A DNA stretch of 64,000 nucleotides from positions 62,001-126,000 of the forward strand of contig NZ_CAIJDP010000058.1 in assembly GCF_903819435.1 (NCBI RefSeq). Reading direction: 5' to 3'. The position numbers and the translations under genes are program-made. The notes under the pieces are model-generated. The model made no database searches. It worked only from the letters and a program-made list of their open reading frames with translations, and was not told the origin of the DNA. This document shows, piece after piece, positions 50,671 through 60,470 of the stretch (its first letter is position 1; each line of letters starts with the position of its first letter). The stretch comes from Flavobacterium salmonis (lineage in GTDB: Bacteria; Bacteroidota; Bacteroidia; Flavobacteriales; Flavobacteriaceae).

Positions 50671-53454
50671 TTACATAACTAACTGCTTGTTTGAAGGAGC
50701 AAACTTAGTCAGGTTGATACCTTCTACTGCTGCTGTATATTCTTCTATTGTAGGGGTTCTTCCAAGAATTGTAGATAATACTACAACCGGAGTAGATGAA
50801 AGCAATGATTCACCTTTTTTACCTTCAGTATCTTCTACTACTCTTCCCTGGAAAAGACGGGTTGAAGTAGCCATTACTGTATCTCCTTTAGCCGCTTTTT
50901 CCTGGTTCCCCATACATAGGTTACATCCTGGACGCTCTAAGTATAACATTTTTTCATATTCTGTACGTGCTGCAGCTTTAGGAGCGTTATCGTCAAACTC
51001 GAAACCTGAGTATCTTTGTAGCACTTCCCAATCACCTTCTGCTTTCAATTCATCAACAATGTTGTAAGTAGGAGGTGCAACAACTAAAGGTGCATTAAAT
51101 TCTACTTTCCCATTTTGTGCTTCAACATTTTTCAACATTTGGGCAAGAATTTTCATGTCTCCTTTGTGAACCATACAAGATCCGATAAATCCAAGATCTA
51201 CTTTTTTCACTCCGCCATAGAAAGACAAAGGTCTGATTGTATCGTGAGTATAACGCTTAGAAACATCTGCATTATTTACGTCCGGGTCAGCAATCATTGG
51301 CTCAGCAATCAGATCAAGATCTACAACCACTTCAGCGTAATATTTAGCATTAGCATCCGGAGTCAAAGCTGGCTTATCACCCGTTTTAATCTCAGTAATT
51401 CTTTTATTTGCTTTATTGATCAATCCCTGAAGAACTTGGTTATGGTTATCCATTCCTTTGTCGATCATGATTTGGATTCTGCTTTTTGCAATTTCCAATG
51501 ATTCAATCAAAGTATCATCTTCTGAAATACAGATAGAAGCTTTTGCTTTCATTTCAGCAGACCAGTCTGTAAATGTGAACGCCTGATCAGCAGTAAGTGT
51601 TCCAATGTGAACCTCGATAATTCTTCCCTGGAAAACATTTTCACCTCCAAATTGCTTAAGCATCTGAGCCTGTGTAGCATGAACTACATCACGGAAGTCC
51701 ATGTATTCTTTCATCGTTCCTTTGAAAGTCACTTTTACAGAATCCGGAATTGGCATTGAAGCTTCTCCGGTAGCAAGTGCAAGAGCAACTGTTCCTGAGT
51801 CAGCACCAAAAGCAACACCTTTAGACATTCTTGTATGAGAGTCACCACCAATAATGATAGCCCAGTCATCAATGGTAATATCGTTTAGAACCTTGTGAAT
51901 AACATCAGTCATTGCGTGATAAACACCTTTAGGATCACGTGCAGTAATCAAACCAAAATTATTCATAAATTTCATCAATTTAGGAATGTTAGCCTGTGCT
52001 TTTTTATCCCATACTGAAGCAGTATGACAACCTGATTGATAAGCACCGTCAACGATTGGCGAAATCACTGTAGCAGCCATAGCTTCTAATTCCTGAGCAG
52101 TCATAAGCCCTGTAGTATCCTGAGAACCTACAATGTTTACTTCTACACGAACATCAGAACCAGCATGCAATATTTTACCCGGAGTTGAACCAACAGCATT
52201 TCTGTTGAAGATTTTTTCAACTGCTGTAAGCCCTTGTCCTTCATGAGAAATCTCTTTTGACGGAGCAAATACTAATGGGATATCAATTCCTAAAACCTTT
52301 GCCGCAAATGTTTGAAGTTTTTTACCAAATACAATGGCATAAGACCCACCAGCCTTAATAAATTCCATTTTCTGAGGAGTAAATGATCTTGAAATATCAA
52401 TCAGTTCTTTATCTCCGTTATAAAGTTTTTTTGTTTTTGTATTAATTGTAAGAACAGTCCCTGTAGCAACTGAATAAACTTCCTCAAGAATTGGATCCCC
52501 GCTTTCATTTCGTACAACGTTCCCTTCTGCATCAACTTTCTTAACCCAGTTTTTAAGATCAATTCCAATACCACCAGTAACGTCAACTGTAGTTAAGAAA
52601 ATAGGAGAAATACCATTCGTTCCTCCAACAATTGGAGAAAAATTTACGAATGGAACATATGGACTTGCTTGTTTACCTGTCCAAAGAGCCACGTTATTTA
52701 CACCTGACATTCTTGAAGAACCAACTCCCATCGTACCTTTTTCTGCAATTAACATCACCGATTTGTCAGGGTGTTGTGCCTGAAGTGCTTTAATTTCCTC
52801 TTGTGCCTGAGGCGTAATCATACATTTCCCGTGAAGTTCACGATCTGAACGTGAGTGAGCCTGATTTCCCGGAGAAAGTAAATCCGTTGAAATATCTCCC
52901 TCACCAGCAATATAAGTAACAACCTTAATTTCTTCAGGAGCCTCTGGCAATTTAGTGAAGAACTCAGCTTGTGCATAACTTTCAATAATTTCTTTAGCAA
53001 TTACATTACCACTTTTAAATGCTTCTTTTAAACGATCTGTATCTGCATCATAAAGATAAACTTGGGTTTTAAGTACATTTGCAGCTTCATTCGCAATAGA
53101 AATATCATTACCCAAAGCCAAGTCAAGCAACACCTCAATTGAAGGACCACCTTTCATGTGAGATAATAACTCAAAAGCAAAAGCAGGAGTTATTTCATTT
53201 ACTACCGATTCTCCTAAAATAATTTCTTTTAAAAATTTTGCTTTTTCACCAGCCGCACTAGTAGTTCCTGGTATAGTATTGTAGATAAAAAATTTAAGAG
53301 AATCTTCTCTGTATTCATTATTTACATCTTTAATTTGAGCAATAATTACACTTAACAAATCGGCACCATCAATTGGTTTCGGGTTAAGCCCTTGTTCTTT
53401 GCGCTCTTCAATTTCTTTAAGGTAATCTGTGTAGATATTATTATCGAAAGCCAT
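50671..53454 (-). CDS. acnB: Bifunctional aconitate hydratase 2 / 2-methylisocitrate dehydratase
   Basis: 927 residues from the ATG at 53454. This is the AcnB layout with the swivel domain placed before the catalytic domains: HEAT-like N-terminus, MGVGSSRMSGVNNVALW (swivel), then IGGDSHTRMSKGVAFGADSGTVAL, and cluster ligands in FIGSCMVHKGDMK and ERPGCNLCMGNQ. It isomerises citrate and, in many bacteria, acts in the methylcitrate cycle. The upstream part of the open frame (to 53487) is rejected. A -7 box TAAATTTG lies on the minus strand at 53485-53492. Confidence 0.96.
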   Translation of the reverse strand: MAFDNNIYTDYLKEIEERKEQGLNPKPIDGADLLSVIIAQIKDVNNEYREDSLKFFIYNTIPGTTSAAGEKAKFLKEIILGESVVNEITPAFAFELLSHMKGGPSIEVLLDLALGNDISIANEAANVLKTQVYLYDADTDRLKEAFKSGNVIAKEIIESYAQAEFFTKLPEAPEEIKVVTYIAGEGDISTDLLSPGNQAHSRSDRELHGKCMITPQAQEEIKALQAQHPDKSVMLIAEKGTMGVGSSRMSGVNNVALWTGKQASPYVPFVNFSPIVGGTNGISPIFLTTVDVTGGIGIDLKNWVKKVDAEGNVVRNESGDPILEEVYSVATGTVLTINTKTKKLYNGDKELIDISRSFTPQKMEFIKAGGSYAIVFGKKLQTFAAKVLGIDIPLVFAPSKEISHEGQGLTAVEKIFNRNAVGSTPGKILHAGSDVRVEVNIVGSQDTTGLMTAQELEAMAATVISPIVDGAYQSGCHTASVWDKKAQANIPKLMKFMNNFGLITARDPKGVYHAMTDVIHKVLNDITIDDWAIIIGGDSHTRMSKGVAFGADSGTVALALATGEASMPIPDSVKVTFKGTMKEYMDFRDVVHATQAQMLKQFGGENVFQGRIIEVHIGTLTADQAFTFTDWSAEMKAKASICISEDDTLIESLEIAKSRIQIMIDKGMDNHNQVLQGLINKANKRITEIKTGDKPALTPDANAKYYAEVVVDLDLIAEPMIADPDVNNADVSKRYTHDTIRPLSFYGGVKKVDLGFIGSCMVHKGDMKILAQMLKNVEAQNGKVEFNAPLVVAPPTYNIVDELKAEGDWEVLQRYSGFEFDDNAPKAAARTEYEKMLYLERPGCNLCMGNQEKAAKGDTVMATSTRLFQGRVVEDTEGKKGESLLSSTPVVVLSTILGRTPTIEEYTAAVEGINLTKFAPSNKQLVM

Positions 53455-53863
53455 AGTAAAATAGGTATTTTTATTTTTTGTTCGCAAATTTAGGAATTAA
53501 AGCCGAGAATTAAAAAAAATATAACGGATGTCCCTTTTTCAAAAAATATTATTGCAAAATAATGAATTTCACCATTATTTATTGACAATATCTCAATATT
53601 ACCCCCAAATATTAGATTATCAACAATTTAATATCTTTTCTTTAACAAAGTCGAAATTTAATGTTATAAAGCAAGTGAGGTTTTTATCTCATTTTTAAGA
53701 AAGAACTTTTCTAAATAAGTATTTATATCGTTGTAGTTTTACCTCTCAACGTCTTTTATAAGTAAAACTACTTATTTATAAAAAAATAAAATTTAAATCA
53801 TCATATTTCAAATATTCTTATAACTTTGCAATTCAAAGTACTTTTATTTAAAAACAACTTTAC
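53455..53863. other. Divergent promoter region between acnB and the VIT gene
   Basis: About 410 bp. On the minus strand the box TAAATTTG (53485-53492) precedes acnB by 30 nt; on the plus strand TAACTTTG (53821-53828) precedes the VIT gene by 35 nt. A perfect 10-bp inverted repeat GTAGTTTTAC/GTAAAACTAC (53733-53742/53762-53771) lies between them, with outer AAATAAGTA/TACTTATTT partly overlapping it. Confidence 0.6.
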
Positions 53864-56362
53864 ATGAAAACAAACGAAATAAATTATCTTTTTAAGAATC
53901 GAATTGGTGCTACGATTAGCCTTTTTGTCACAGCTTTTAGTACTGCACTCTTAATTTTATTATTAATAGGCAGTAAATATGATTTTGAGAGCTGTGAAAT
54001 ACTTTCTGTTATCAATCTTATTATTGTACTCCCTTATGCTGTAATTCTTAGTTTTAATGTTTTAAGAAATAAGGAAAAGTACCAGCATTTAATTCCTTTT
54101 TTATTTCTGAATTGGTTTATTGGATGTTTCTCAGCAAATATTCTAATCAATATATTTGAAAATCTTCCAATTTGGGTTTATTGCACAACGTTCTTGTTTT
54201 GCTTTTCAAACTTTGTCATTTACAGCGACATTAAAGACAAATACATTAGCATTTTTTCCTATTTTATTAATGGGTTTTCCTGCTTGTTAATTCTATATTA
54301 TGCCATATTTCTTATTCCTTTATCCTTCATTTCCCTAATTGGAATTATTGTATTAGGGATTGGATTTTATGGTTTAGTCCCTGGAATTGTAATTATTACT
54401 CACACCGTTATACTTTCAAAAGTAATTTTGGATCATAAAAGAAACATGTATGCTTTTTGTGTCGGAATAGGCTCTGTTTTATTTGGCTTTATTCTGTTTA
54501 CATTATTATTAAATATAGAAAGCCAAAAAGTAAACCGATACAGCATTACAAAAACATTTGATGAAAATAATGATCTGCCGGCATATATTAGAATTTCTCA
54601 AAATCTAAAACCAAATTTTTTCAACGAAATATTACTAAAGAAGAACATCGTGTACACTGCCACTGATGAATTCTTTATTTTAAGAGGTCTTGATGGCATT
54701 GGAAGCAATCAACAGTACAATGAAAGAAAAACGCATAATCCGTTTTTAAATATTGCCTATCATTTTACAGAAAAGTTGGACCTAAGTACTGATGATCAAA
54801 TAAACATCCTCAAATCTAATTTTAACAAAAGACTCGAAACTGAAGAGCAGCTCTGGAGCGGGACAGACCTCATTACCAAAAACATTAAAGAAGATGTAAA
54901 AATTTACCCTAATGAAAGATTAGCATACACCGAAATTACAATGGATATCGCCTGCGATGAAAAAAGCTGGGGACAAAAGGAAGCTATTTATTCTTTTCAG
55001 CTTCCCGAAGGTTCTGTAGCTACCTCATTATCATTATGGGTCAATGGAATAGAAAGAAAAGGGGTTCTGACCACAAAAGAAAAAGCAAAAGTTGCCTACA
55101 AACAAATTGTTGGCGTCGAAGCACGCGATCCTTCTTTGATGCAATGGAAAGAAGGAAACAGGGTAACAGTTCGGGTTTTTCCTGTTACAAATGAAACACC
55201 AAGGACTTTTAAATGTGGTTTCACGACTCCCTTAAAAGTCAAAGACACCAAAATGACTTATCAAAGTCTGAACATCAAAGGTCCAAATATTAACAATGCC
55301 GCTACAATCTCAAGAATTCAGATAAGCGGAAATACCGCATTTGAAGCTTCAAAAGATTTTGATTTTGAAAATAATTATTATATCAATAATTCTAAAGGCT
55401 TAGAGGAATGGCAAGCAGAACTTACTTTAATCACAAACCCCGTCAATAATGCCTTTGTCTGGAAAAATAAGAGTTATGAAGCAAAACCAATACAAAAACA
55501 AAAAATTAGATTTTATCCGTCAGAAATAATCTTAGATCTGACTAATAATTGGAATATCGAAGAAGTTTTAGCACTCCTGAAAATAGCTAACAAAAAATAC
55601 TTTGTTATAATCAACAATACCAAACAAGAAATCAATACCACAAATTGTGAATATATATTTGATCAGTTTCAGGAACTCAATTATTCTCTTTTGCCTTTAT
55701 TCAAAATGGAGAACAATAGTTTAATTATAACAAAATGCGGTACATTTTCTTCTAATTTTGAGGAGTTAGAATCCTCTGATTATTTAAAAAAGATTAAAAA
55801 ATTCACAAAAAACAAACATTTAAAAGTCATTAATATTTCTGATGAAATAAATCCTTTTTGGCAGACGGTAAAAGAACAGCGTTATGTTGAATATCTTCAA
55901 ACAGATATTAAAAACTGCTCAAATATTATTAGCACAAATTGTTTTATAAAATTTAAAACATTCAAAAACAGTATTAATATAGAAACAGCCGGAATTGCAA
56001 TTCAAGAAAATCCTTTTCTTGAAAAAACCACCAGCAAAGGATCTAATCATCTATACAGAATGTTTTGCTTCGGAAAAGTTTTAAATAATCAGGTAGAAAT
56101 TCAAAATGACACATTAAAACAAAACAAATATGTTGATTTAGCTAAAGATGCTAATATTGTTACACCAATTTCGTCTTTAATTGTTCTGGAAACCGATGAA
56201 GATTATAAAAATAACGGAATAGAAAAAAATATTGATACTTTAGGAAATGCTTCTGTTAATAATGACGGATCTGTTCCGGAACCCCATGAATGGCTTTTAA
56301 TCATTATTGGTTTTACAACGCTTTTCTTCTATTACAGAAAAAACAAAAAGCAGGTTATCTAA
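53864..56362 (+). CDS. XrtN-system VIT domain protein with PEP-type sorting signal
   Basis: 832 residues. N-terminal half: about six transmembrane helices (residues 13-230). Then a VIT domain (about 340-470) with WSGTDLITKNIKEDVKIYPNERLAYTEITMDIAC and FSFQ-like strands, and further beta-rich repeats. The last 28 residues are PEPHEWLLIIIGFTTLFFYY then RKNKK: P805-E806-P807, a hydrophobic helix and a basic end, the pattern recognised and cut by exosortases. It is the expected single target of the adjacent exosortase and shares a TAATG overlap with it. I recall this as TIGR04477, matching the gene pair; the cellular role is unknown. Confidence 0.85.
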   Translation: MKTNEINYLFKNRIGATISLFVTAFSTALLILLLIGSKYDFESCEILSVINLIIVLPYAVILSFNVLRNKEKYQHLIPFLFLNWFIGCFSANILINIFENLPIWVYCTTFLFCFSNFVIYSDIKDKYISIFSYFINGFSCLLILYYAIFLIPLSFISLIGIIVLGIGFYGLVPGIVIITHTVILSKVILDHKRNMYAFCVGIGSVLFGFILFTLLLNIESQKVNRYSITKTFDENNDLPAYIRISQNLKPNFFNEILLKKNIVYTATDEFFILRGLDGIGSNQQYNERKTHNPFLNIAYHFTEKLDLSTDDQINILKSNFNKRLETEEQLWSGTDLITKNIKEDVKIYPNERLAYTEITMDIACDEKSWGQKEAIYSFQLPEGSVATSLSLWVNGIERKGVLTTKEKAKVAYKQIVGVEARDPSLMQWKEGNRVTVRVFPVTNETPRTFKCGFTTPLKVKDTKMTYQSLNIKGPNINNAATISRIQISGNTAFEASKDFDFENNYYINNSKGLEEWQAELTLITNPVNNAFVWKNKSYEAKPIQKQKIRFYPSEIILDLTNNWNIEEVLALLKIANKKYFVIINNTKQEINTTNCEYIFDQFQELNYSLLPLFKMENNSLIITKCGTFSSNFEELESSDYLKKIKKFTKNKHLKVINISDEINPFWQTVKEQRYVEYLQTDIKNCSNIISTNCFIKFKTFKNSINIETAGIAIQENPFLEKTTSKGSNHLYRMFCFGKVLNNQVEIQNDTLKQNKYVDLAKDANIVTPISSLIVLETDEDYKNNGIEKNIDTLGNASVNNDGSVPEPHEWLLIIIGFTTLFFYYRKNKKQVI

Positions 56363-57603
56363 TGAAAGACTTTTTATCACAGAACAAAAAGGCAATTTTA
56401 ATTTTGATTTTGTTTACTCTGTTAATCATAAATTATAATATTGTTGTTACTGGTCTTGATAGTAACCTTTTCGGAATTGTTTTCTCAATATTATTATTTC
56501 TTATCGGGGGTAGAAAAACTTCAATCAACATGAACTACCCTCTTTTAGGAATGATTTTTATACTGGAATTCATAAGCTTTCGTTTACACACAAAATCGTT
56601 GCATTTTTTAGCAATGTCATTTTTGATTTGCTCTCTGTATTATAGCTTCACCCGAAAATTTTCATTTATAGCTTTTATCTGTATCCTGTTATTTTCATCT
56701 CTTTTTAATACTTTTTTCGACTATTTGACAACTGAAATAAAACAGACACTTTGTTATACTGTTTATTTAACCCTGAAGAATTTCATTATAATAGACAAAA
56801 TTGAAGGCGTTAATTTTTATATTAACAATGCAAAAATCACCATTGATACAGCCTGCATGGGATTATCTATGTTTAAAACAGGATTACTCTTCGGTGCTTT
56901 ATTACTGACTTTAGAAGAACGGAAACAACACAGATATTTCAGTATAAGGCAAATTCTTGCGTTCTGTTTGGTTGTAATTGCTTTGAATATTATTTCGAAT
57001 TATTTCAGGATTCTATCATTAATTTTATTTGATTGTACTGAAGAGAATGTTTTGCATCATAGTATTGGATTACTTTGTTTTATATTTTATCAAATTGCCC
57101 CCATGCTGTTTTTGATTCGTTTTTTTAAAACTGAACAAAAAGAAACTATTTATAAAACACAATCTTTACCAGCTTTACTGCCCTTATTGACAGGCGTAGT
57201 GATTATTTTTATTACTAGTCTGGAAATTAAAAAAGAAACACATTACAATCTATTGAAAAATCTAAATCCTGAATATCATATTGAGAACGGAATATGGATC
57301 AATAAGGAAGTTTTTAAAATCGTAGCTCCTGAAAAACTCATTTACATTAAAACAATAGCACACAACCCTACAATTTGCTGGACAGGAGATGGCTATAAAA
57401 TTACTGAATCAAAAAGAATAATAAAAAATAAGTCTAAAATATGGTTTGTTAAATTAGAAAAAAATCACATTCAATATTTTTCATATTGGTGGTATGAATG
57501 TGATCAGAAAAAATATACTTCAATCACAGAGGTATTACTAATAAAACTTTTTTACAACAAACCTGTACGGCTTATAAATGAAACAAGTAAATTGACTTTA
57601 TAA
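56362..57603 (+). CDS. xrtN: Exosortase N
   Basis: Integral membrane cysteine protease/transpeptidase that processes C-terminal sorting signals. 413 residues from the ATG at 56362, which overlaps the stop of the VIT gene by one base; a longer upstream frame would overlap it by 73 bp and is rejected. Seven or more transmembrane helices. The exosortase triad is present: C165 in ITIDTACMGLSM, R216 in ISNYFRILSL and H232/H233 in ENVLHHSIGLL. A periplasmic C-terminal domain of about 130 residues follows. One enzyme with one neighbouring substrate makes it a dedicated system. Confidence 0.85.
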   Translation: MKDFLSQNKKAILILILFTLLIINYNIVVTGLDSNLFGIVFSILLFLIGGRKTSINMNYPLLGMIFILEFISFRLHTKSLHFLAMSFLICSLYYSFTRKFSFIAFICILLFSSLFNTFFDYLTTEIKQTLCYTVYLTLKNFIIIDKIEGVNFYINNAKITIDTACMGLSMFKTGLLFGALLLTLEERKQHRYFSIRQILAFCLVVIALNIISNYFRILSLILFDCTEENVLHHSIGLLCFIFYQIAPMLFLIRFFKTEQKETIYKTQSLPALLPLLTGVVIIFITSLEIKKETHYNLLKNLNPEYHIENGIWINKEVFKIVAPEKLIYIKTIAHNPTICWTGDGYKITESKRIIKNKSKIWFVKLEKNHIQYFSYWWYECDQKKYTSITEVLLIKLFYNKPVRLINETSKLTL

Positions 57604-57608
57604 AAAAA

Positions 57609-57636
57609 GCCTGAGAAATTTTAAGATATCTCAGGC
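57609..57636. terminator. Bidirectional terminator
   Basis: 8-bp stem GCCTGAGA/TCTCAGGC with a 12-nt loop between the convergent xrtN and MoxR genes. Confidence 0.6.
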
Positions 57637-57658
57637 AATTAACAATTTATATAATTTT

Positions 57659-58612
57659 TTACATCAACTTCTGAATAATAATTTCCTCTGTTATTCCCTC
57701 AGCATCTGCTTTGTAGTTTTTGATAATCCTGTGACGCAAGATTCCGGTTGCAACTGCTTTTACATCTTCAATATCAGGAGAAAACTTACCATTGAAAGCT
57801 GCATGTGCTTTGGCCGCTAAAATTAAGTTTTGTGAAGCCCTTGGTCCTGCTCCCCAATCCAGATAATTTTTAACAAAATCATTTGACAAAGGATTATCAG
57901 GACGTGTCTTACTCACTAAGGTCACTGCATATTCAATAACATTATCTGCTACAGGAATTCTGCGAATCAAGTGTTGAAAATCTATGATTTCCTGTGCCGT
58001 AAACAAAGGATTTATTTTGGTTTTCAAATCAGAAGTAGTTTGTTTTACTACCTGTACCTCTTCCTGAAAACTTGGATATTCGAGTTTTACAGCAAACATA
58101 AAACGATCTAACTGAGCTTCAGGCAAAGGATAAGTTCCTTCCTGTTCAATTGGGTTTTGTGTTGCCAATACAAAATACGGCAAATCTAATTTATGATTTT
58201 CTCCAGCAATAGTAACGGAGCGTTCCTGCATGGCTTCAAGCAAAGCTGCCTGAGTTTTAGGAGGAGTCCTGTTAATCTCGTCAGCCAAAATGATATTCGA
58301 AAAAATTGGTCCTTTGATAAACTTAAACTGTCGGTTTTCATCCAGAATTTCACTCCCAAGGATATCTGATGGCATTAAATCCGGAGTAAACTGGATTCTT
58401 TTAAAATCTAAACCTAAAGCCTGAGATAATGTATTTATCATTAAGGTTTTTGCTAACCCGGGAACACCAATTAAAAGCGCATGGCCTCCGGAAAATATGC
58501 AAAGTAAAATTTGATCTACCACGGCATCCTGCCCTACAATGATTTTTGCTATCTCGGTTTTTAATTCGTTTCTTTTTTGAACTAAATTATGAATTGCTGC
58601 TACGTCAGACAT
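57659..58612 (-). CDS. MoxR-family AAA+ ATPase
   Basis: 317 residues. Walker A GVPGLAKTLM (MoxR form with Ala-Lys), Walker B IILADEINRTPPKTQAALLEAMQE, sensor 1 VLATQNPIEQEGTYPLPEAQLDRFMF. MoxR ATPases act as chaperones for von-Willebrand-domain partner proteins; the usual Bacteroidetes bat genes are not in the window. It lies 77 bp after the SurA-like gene's stop and may share its message. Confidence 0.94.
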   Translation of the reverse strand: MSDVAAIHNLVQKRNELKTEIAKIIVGQDAVVDQILLCIFSGGHALLIGVPGLAKTLMINTLSQALGLDFKRIQFTPDLMPSDILGSEILDENRQFKFIKGPIFSNIILADEINRTPPKTQAALLEAMQERSVTIAGENHKLDLPYFVLATQNPIEQEGTYPLPEAQLDRFMFAVKLEYPSFQEEVQVVKQTTSDLKTKINPLFTAQEIIDFQHLIRRIPVADNVIEYAVTLVSKTRPDNPLSNDFVKNYLDWGAGPRASQNLILAAKAHAAFNGKFSPDIEDVKAVATGILRHRIIKNYKADAEGITEEIIIQKLM

Positions 58613-58689
58613 TTATGAATATATTTTAAATTAAAAAGAGTTAGCTCTATGAATTCATAAAACTAACTCTTTTCTTTATTTAATAAAAA

Positions 58690-60123
58690 TTATTTTTTCA
58701 ACCAATTATTAGTAAAAGTACAATCTCTGTATTCTCCAATAATCTTAATGTATGTATCTTTAATTTTTGTATCAAACCATTTTGCAATTGTATTGATTTG
58801 TTTTTCTTTTAATGCTAATTCTTTAATTTTAGTGTAATCTTTTGCATAATCGGCTGTGTGGCTATCGATTCTATTAGTTACAGTTATCAATTTGTATGTT
58901 TTTTTTCCTTTATCATCTGTATCCAAAAGTGGCTGAGAAATTTCATTATCTTTTAAATTTGAAACCTGGCTGTATAATGTCGCATCCATTTTAGTTAATT
59001 CAAAACGGGTATCCTGCGTATTTGGATTAACTAAAGTACCTCCGTTTGCTCTTGTTTCTTTTTGATCAGATTCAGTTCTTGCAGCATCGGCAAAAGAAAT
59101 TTCTTTATTTACAATCTTATTTCTAATATTTGTAATTCTTTCTTTAGCTTCTTTTAAAGCTGTTTCAGAAACTGTTGGTGATATTAATATATGACGCAAT
59201 TCTACTTCTTGTCCTTTAATTTTATCAACCATTATAATATGATAGCCATAGGTGGTTTCAAAAGGATCTGAAATCTCACCTTCTCCAAGACTAAAAGCAA
59301 CATCCTTAAACTCTTTTACAAAAGGAGTTTTTCTTGTCATCTTATAATATCCTCCTGCAGGAGAAGAACCAGGGTCCTGAGAATACAAAACGGCTTTTGT
59401 TGCAAAACTTGAACCCTCTAAAACATCTTTTTTAATAGCGTTTAATCTGTCAATTACTTTTTGTTTGTCTTCTTTTGAAACTTTAGGCTCCACAACAATT
59501 TGAGCAACTTCCATCTCAGCTCCAAAAGTTGGTAATTCATCTTTTGGTATTTTTTTAAAGAAATTACGAACTTCCTCTGGTGTTATTTCTACAGCATCGA
59601 TAATCTTTTTCTGCATTTCCGAAGATAATTTTTGCTCTTTTAATATGTCTGCAAAATAAGTTTTGAATTCTTCAACAGAGCTTTTCTTATAGAATTCTAC
59701 AATTTTATTGATATCCCCTCCTGTTTGTCTCATCATGTAAGTAAGCCTTTCATCCATCATACTTTTCACTTCAGCATCACTTACTATAATGCTGTCCTGA
59801 ATGGCCTGATGTGCATATAACTTATCTTCTAAAAGTTTACCTAACATTTGACATCTTGTAACATCTTTTACAGAACCTCCCTGGGCAGTGATTTCAAGAT
59901 ATCCTTTGTCAATATCTGAGTCTAAAACAATATAATCTCCAACTGTAGCAATAATACCATCAATCTTTTGTTTATTAACTGAAGTTGCTTCAACAGGTTT
60001 CTCAGCTACAACATCTTTAATAATCTCCTGAGCAGAAATAATTGAGTTGAAAAAAAGTAAAAAACACATTGTTAACACTAATTTGTAATCAATAGTTTTT
60101 AGCTGTAATTTTTTTAATAACAT
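58690..60123 (-). CDS. SurA-like periplasmic peptidyl-prolyl isomerase
   Basis: Periplasmic chaperone for outer-membrane proteins. 477 residues from the ATG at 60123. Signal peptide (YKLVLTMCFLLFFNSIISAQ), an N-terminal SurA-type helical domain (VNKQKIDGIIATVGDYIVLDSDIDKGYLEI), and two parvulin domains (about 210-310 and 320-430; QIVVEPKVSKEDKQKVIDRLNAIKKDVLEG with SLGEGEISDPFETTYGYHIIMV, and ELRHILISPTVSE). The longer upstream frame to 60219 lacks a signal peptide at its start and is rejected. MoxR follows. Confidence 0.92.
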   Translation of the reverse strand: MLLKKLQLKTIDYKLVLTMCFLLFFNSIISAQEIIKDVVAEKPVEATSVNKQKIDGIIATVGDYIVLDSDIDKGYLEITAQGGSVKDVTRCQMLGKLLEDKLYAHQAIQDSIIVSDAEVKSMMDERLTYMMRQTGGDINKIVEFYKKSSVEEFKTYFADILKEQKLSSEMQKKIIDAVEITPEEVRNFFKKIPKDELPTFGAEMEVAQIVVEPKVSKEDKQKVIDRLNAIKKDVLEGSSFATKAVLYSQDPGSSPAGGYYKMTRKTPFVKEFKDVAFSLGEGEISDPFETTYGYHIIMVDKIKGQEVELRHILISPTVSETALKEAKERITNIRNKIVNKEISFADAARTESDQKETRANGGTLVNPNTQDTRFELTKMDATLYSQVSNLKDNEISQPLLDTDDKGKKTYKLITVTNRIDSHTADYAKDYTKIKELALKEKQINTIAKWFDTKIKDTYIKIIGEYRDCTFTNNWLKK

Positions 60124-60470
60124 TATTTTAAATTTAATTTGAATGTAAGGCCTTGTTTTAGTCTTTTCTTTAAAACTGAAATTAATTAAATCAATATTTT
60201 CAAAACTTAGAAAATACAAAAAAATTGCTTTCGTTTTTTACAACTTATAACGGACAAAAATAACAATTCAATTACATAATCCAACTATCAGCTATACTAT
60301 TAACAAAAAATTATACACAATGCAGACAGTTGGCAATCAAGAAAAAACATATTAATGATTTTATTAGTCTAAATAATAAAAAAACCAAATCATCTAAACC
60401 AAAACAGAATCGCATTTATTTTCAAATCGTATTAATTAATAGTACTTTTGCAACCTATTTATACAAAAAT
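60124..60470. other. Divergent promoter region of the SurA-like gene and prfC
   Basis: About 345 bp, AT-rich. A plus-strand -7 box TACTTTTG (60443-60450) precedes prfC by 21 nt. A 47-codon open stretch upstream of prfC has no protein character. No clear box was found for the minus-strand gene. Confidence 0.5.

Noticed and set aside
60330..60470. 47-codon N-terminal extension of PrfC
   Set aside because: The stretch contains the probable -7 box and is not part of the conserved RF3 N-terminus.
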